Assembly (NCBI GenBank): GCA_964416175.1
Contig: CAYQDF010000152.1
Location: forward strand, 1-6,964
Reading direction: 5' to 3'
DNA from: CAYQDF01 sp964416175
Lineage (GTDB): Bacteria; Chloroflexota; Anaerolineae; Anaerolineales; UBA4823
DNA length: 6,964 nucleotides
Part shown: positions 4,961 through 6,964 of the stretch, one piece after another
Numbering within the stretch: the stretch's first letter is position 1
Layout of the letters: each line of letters starts with the position of its first letter
Translations under genes and position numbers: made by a program
The notes under the pieces: generated by a model
Database searches by the model: none
What the model was told of the DNA's origin: nothing
Seen by the model: only the letters and a program-made list of their open reading frames with translations

Positions 4961-6691
4961 TCAACCCCCGATCGTTTTGAGATGGGTTTTCAAGTCGTCC
5001 GGCGATAAGATTGTTTTTTCGGGTCGAGTCCTGAGTTTTTTCTCGACTCCGCCAGCTTTTAAAGAACGATCACTGACCGTCAGGCGGATCGGGATCCCGA
5101 TCAGGTCTGCATCGTTGAACTTGACTCCGGGGCTTTCGCGGCGGTCGTCATAGAGGACTTCGATTCCAGTTTCTATCAATTCGCCATACAGGCGGTCAGC
5201 GATCGCGCGAGGCGCGGGATCGCTGCCGTTGGTTTTTCCGTCCAGCACAACCAGGTGAACTGAAAAGGGGGCGACGCTGGCTGGCCAGGCTAACCCCTGG
5301 TCGTCGTGGTGTTCCTCTGCAATGCATGCCATCAGCCTTCCGGACCCGATCCCATACGATCCCATCACAACCGGTTTTTCTGTGCCGTCCTCGTCCGTAA
5401 AATAACATCCTATCGATTCGCTGAAATGGGTCCCCAGCTTGAAAATATGCCCAACCTCGACGCCTCTCTGCAAGTCCATTAGACCCCCGCAATCTGGGCA
5501 GGGGCTGTCCGACTCGGCAGCTGCGATATCTCCGATTAATTGGGCTTGGTAATCGCGACCGTAGTTGACGTTCATGAGGTGGTAGTTTTCGCGGTTCGCT
5601 CCTGCCACCAGGTTCGGCGAGCGCGGAATCAGGTCGTCGACAACAACGAGCACCCCCTCCAACCCAACCGGGGAAGCGAATCCAGGCACCGCTCCAGCGG
5701 CAAGGATCTCTTCTTCCCTGGCAGGTCTCAGATCCCTCGCGTTGAGCAGGTTGGCGAGTTTGATCTCATTCAATTCCATGTCCCCGCGCAGCACCGCAAA
5801 GATCAGCCTCTCGTTCGTCTCTGTCCCGTCTGAGAAGGTAGCCATAAGGAAGATGGCTTTGGCTGTTTTAGATTCGGGGATGCCGAGATATTCCGCAAGC
5901 GCCTGGATCGTTTTCGTCCCAGGGGTGTGCACGGGTTCAATATCGCGCGGCTCTTCATCTTGCAGGAATGATTTCTTGAAACGGGCGATCTGCCGGTTTG
6001 CGGCGTAACCGCAGCTGTTGCAGATCAGGAGAGCGTCCTCCCCCATTGGCGTCAGATACATGAACTCATGCGCCATCGTCCCTCCCATCATGCCCACGTC
6101 AGCCGCGAAGGCCCGCACTGGCAGGCCGCAGCGATCGAAGATATTCATATACGCCTGGTAATGGGCGTTGTACTGGCGTTCCAGTCCATCCCAGTCCCTG
6201 TCCAGGCTGTAGCTGTCCTTCATGGTGAACTCTCTTGCCCGGATCGTCCCGGCTCTCGGGCGTGGATCATCGCGCCATTTTGTCTGGATATGGTAGATCA
6301 AGGCGGGCAGCTGGCGGTAGGAACGGACGATATTTCGGACCAGGTCAGCCACAACCTCTTCATGTGTCATTGCCAGGACCATGTCCCGCCCGTTCTTGTC
6401 CCGGAATCTCCCCATCTCTGTGCCGACCTTGTACCACCGGCCGGACATTTTCCACAATTCCGCCGGGTGGACGACCGGCATGGTGATTTCCTGGCCTCCA
6501 ATCGCGTTGATCTCTTCCCGCATGATCGCTTCAATCTTATTCAGAACCCGGCGAGCGAGGGGGAGGTAGCTGAAGATCCCCGCTGCGAGCGGCAGGATAT
6601 ACCCCGCCTGGAGCAGTAACCTGTGGCTGTCGACTTCGACATTGCCGGGGGTTTCCCGGAGGGTCTGGCTGAACAGCTGGCTTAAACGCAT
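4961..6691 (-). CDS. proS: Prolyl-tRNA synthetase, bacterial type with insertion (editing) domain, 576 aa
   Basis: This enzyme charges tRNA-Pro with proline in the cytoplasm. It is a class II synthetase with motif 1 around 38-60, the TxE loop MTHEE (108-112), and motif 2 with RAREFTMKDSYSLD (151-164). Motif 3 is GSYGIGSGRLMA (444-455). Between motifs 2 and 3, about 225-405, lies the insertion domain that hydrolyses Ala-tRNA-Pro in bacterial enzymes. It retains a lysine (K278 in TAKAIF) at the place of the conserved editing lysine and a GAVPGFASPVGL loop (333-344). The anticodon-binding domain occupies about 472-576, with YDDRRESPGVKFNDADLIG. CxxC pairs at 224/227 and 398/401 flank the insertion. 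The length fits the roughly 570-aa bacterial class. The start is supported by CAGGAG at 6700-6705 (minus strand), eight bases before the ATG. The upstream dehydrogenase gene ends 29 bases before it, suggesting one transcript. Confidence 0.97.
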   Translation of the reverse strand: MRLSQLFSQTLRETPGNVEVDSHRLLLQAGYILPLAAGIFSYLPLARRVLNKIEAIMREEINAIGGQEITMPVVHPAELWKMSGRWYKVGTEMGRFRDKNGRDMVLAMTHEEVVADLVRNIVRSYRQLPALIYHIQTKWRDDPRPRAGTIRAREFTMKDSYSLDRDWDGLERQYNAHYQAYMNIFDRCGLPVRAFAADVGMMGGTMAHEFMYLTPMGEDALLICNSCGYAANRQIARFKKSFLQDEEPRDIEPVHTPGTKTIQALAEYLGIPESKTAKAIFLMATFSDGTETNERLIFAVLRGDMELNEIKLANLLNARDLRPAREEEILAAGAVPGFASPVGLEGVLVVVDDLIPRSPNLVAGANRENYHLMNVNYGRDYQAQLIGDIAAAESDSPCPDCGGLMDLQRGVEVGHIFKLGTHFSESIGCYFTDEDGTEKPVVMGSYGIGSGRLMACIAEEHHDDQGLAWPASVAPFSVHLVVLDGKTNGSDPAPRAIADRLYGELIETGIEVLYDDRRESPGVKFNDADLIGIPIRLTVSDRSLKAGGVEKKLRTRPEKTILSPDDLKTHLKTIGG

Positions 6692-6720
6692 GGTGTGATC
6701 TCCTGTGGTTTAAGAATTTC

Positions 6721-6964
6721 CTATCCAATCTCACCGCGATACACTTCAGGGTTGACGCAATAAGGCAGGCGCTGACCTTCCAGGCCTGCCAGAAGGTTTT
6801 CACAGGCTCTGGCAGCCATAGCCTGGCGAGTGTCCCACGTCGCCGATCCGATGTGTGGAACAATGAGGCAATTGGGGAGGGTGTAAAGGGGGTGCTCGGG
6901 CGGTAGTGGCTCCGGATCAGTCACATCCAGCGCAGCCGCCGAAATCCAGCCTTCTTTCAAAGCC
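6721..6964 (-). CDS. D-2-hydroxyacid dehydrogenase, glyoxylate/hydroxypyruvate reductase type, C-terminal end (5' part outside window)
   Basis: Only the last 80 or so residues are visible; the frame is open to the right edge. The visible part starts within the NAD-binding domain (ALKEGWISAAALDV). It contains DVTDPEPLPPEHPL with the expected catalytic glutamate in DPEP, and PHIGSAT with the catalytic histidine, and ends in a C-terminal helix, NLLAGLEGQRLPYCVNPEV. This pattern is close to GRHPR/D-glycerate dehydrogenase proteins, which reduce glyoxylate or hydroxypyruvate with NAD(P)H. Members of the superfamily share this region, so the exact substrate is uncertain. The catalytic arginine and the GxGxxG motif lie outside the window. 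The gene is followed after 29 bases by proS on the same strand, most likely as one operon, although no functional link between the two is evident. Confidence 0.88.
   Translation of the reverse strand, partial: ALKEGWISAAALDVTDPEPLPPEHPLYTLPNCLIVPHIGSATWDTRQAMAARACENLLAGLEGQRLPYCVNPEVYRGEIG

Noticed and set aside
4963..4990. Imperfect stem AACCC(CCG)ATC / GATGGGTT followed by TTTTC, as a terminator for the fad genes.
   Set aside because: The three-base bulge, low stem GC content and only four T residues make it too weak to call as a terminator; mentioned only in the convergent-end finding.
5026..5049. Hairpin GAGTC..GAG / CTC-GACTC with a six-T loop (A6 on the proS strand), considered as a terminator or frameshift site.
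   Set aside because: The homopolymer is in the loop, not after the stem, the proS frame continues normally through it, and the A6 is not in a heptameric slippery register.
6068..6619. Long plus-strand open frame (183 codons) opposite proS.
   Set aside because: It is the antisense shadow of a strongly conserved proS region and shows no recognisable protein features or ribosome site.

Overview
The window looks like a chromosomal segment of a moderately GC-rich bacterium carrying ordinary metabolic and housekeeping genes. I see no mobile element, CRISPR array, rRNA or tRNA. The FadN-type beta-oxidation enzyme (dehydrogenase domain first, hydratase second), the ProRS with a long insertion domain and the split thiolase/SCP2 pair suggest a Gram-positive-like or Chloroflexota (Anaerolineae-like) lineage. 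That taxonomic guess is an inference from protein flavour only.

Plus strand (1-4952): the window opens inside a CBS-pair/CorC_HlyC transporter-type protein of the hemolysin C / CorC / MpfA family. Eleven bases after its stop comes a long fadN-like gene encoding a fused 3-hydroxyacyl-CoA dehydrogenase and enoyl-CoA hydratase. A 146-base gap follows, then a fadA-like thiolase, then after 15 bases a small SCP2 sterol-carrier-type lipid-binding protein. Together FadN and FadA would carry out hydration, NAD-dependent oxidation and thiolytic cleavage of acyl-CoA. The SCP2 protein is a plausible carrier of acyl chains or acyl-CoA. The acyl-CoA dehydrogenase and acyl-CoA ligase of the pathway are not in the window.

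Minus strand (4961-6964): proS (prolyl-tRNA synthetase, complete) lies 29 bases downstream of the 3' end of a D-2-hydroxyacid dehydrogenase of the glyoxylate/hydroxypyruvate reductase type, which runs off the right edge. The two gene blocks converge with only 8 bases between stop codons.

The part not explained by ordinary annotation is the 146-base fadN-fadA gap (3256-3401). It holds an open 31-codon small ORF in frame with fadN, whose TGA overlaps an in-frame GTG of the thiolase reading frame. It also has a possible 12-pair long-range helix, two small internal hairpins, a competing 7-base complement and a perfect 6-bp hairpin that includes part of the thiolase Shine-Dalgarno. Each element alone is short enough to arise by chance. 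Together they make this the best candidate in the window for an undescribed cis-regulatory RNA or leader-peptide device controlling thiolase translation.
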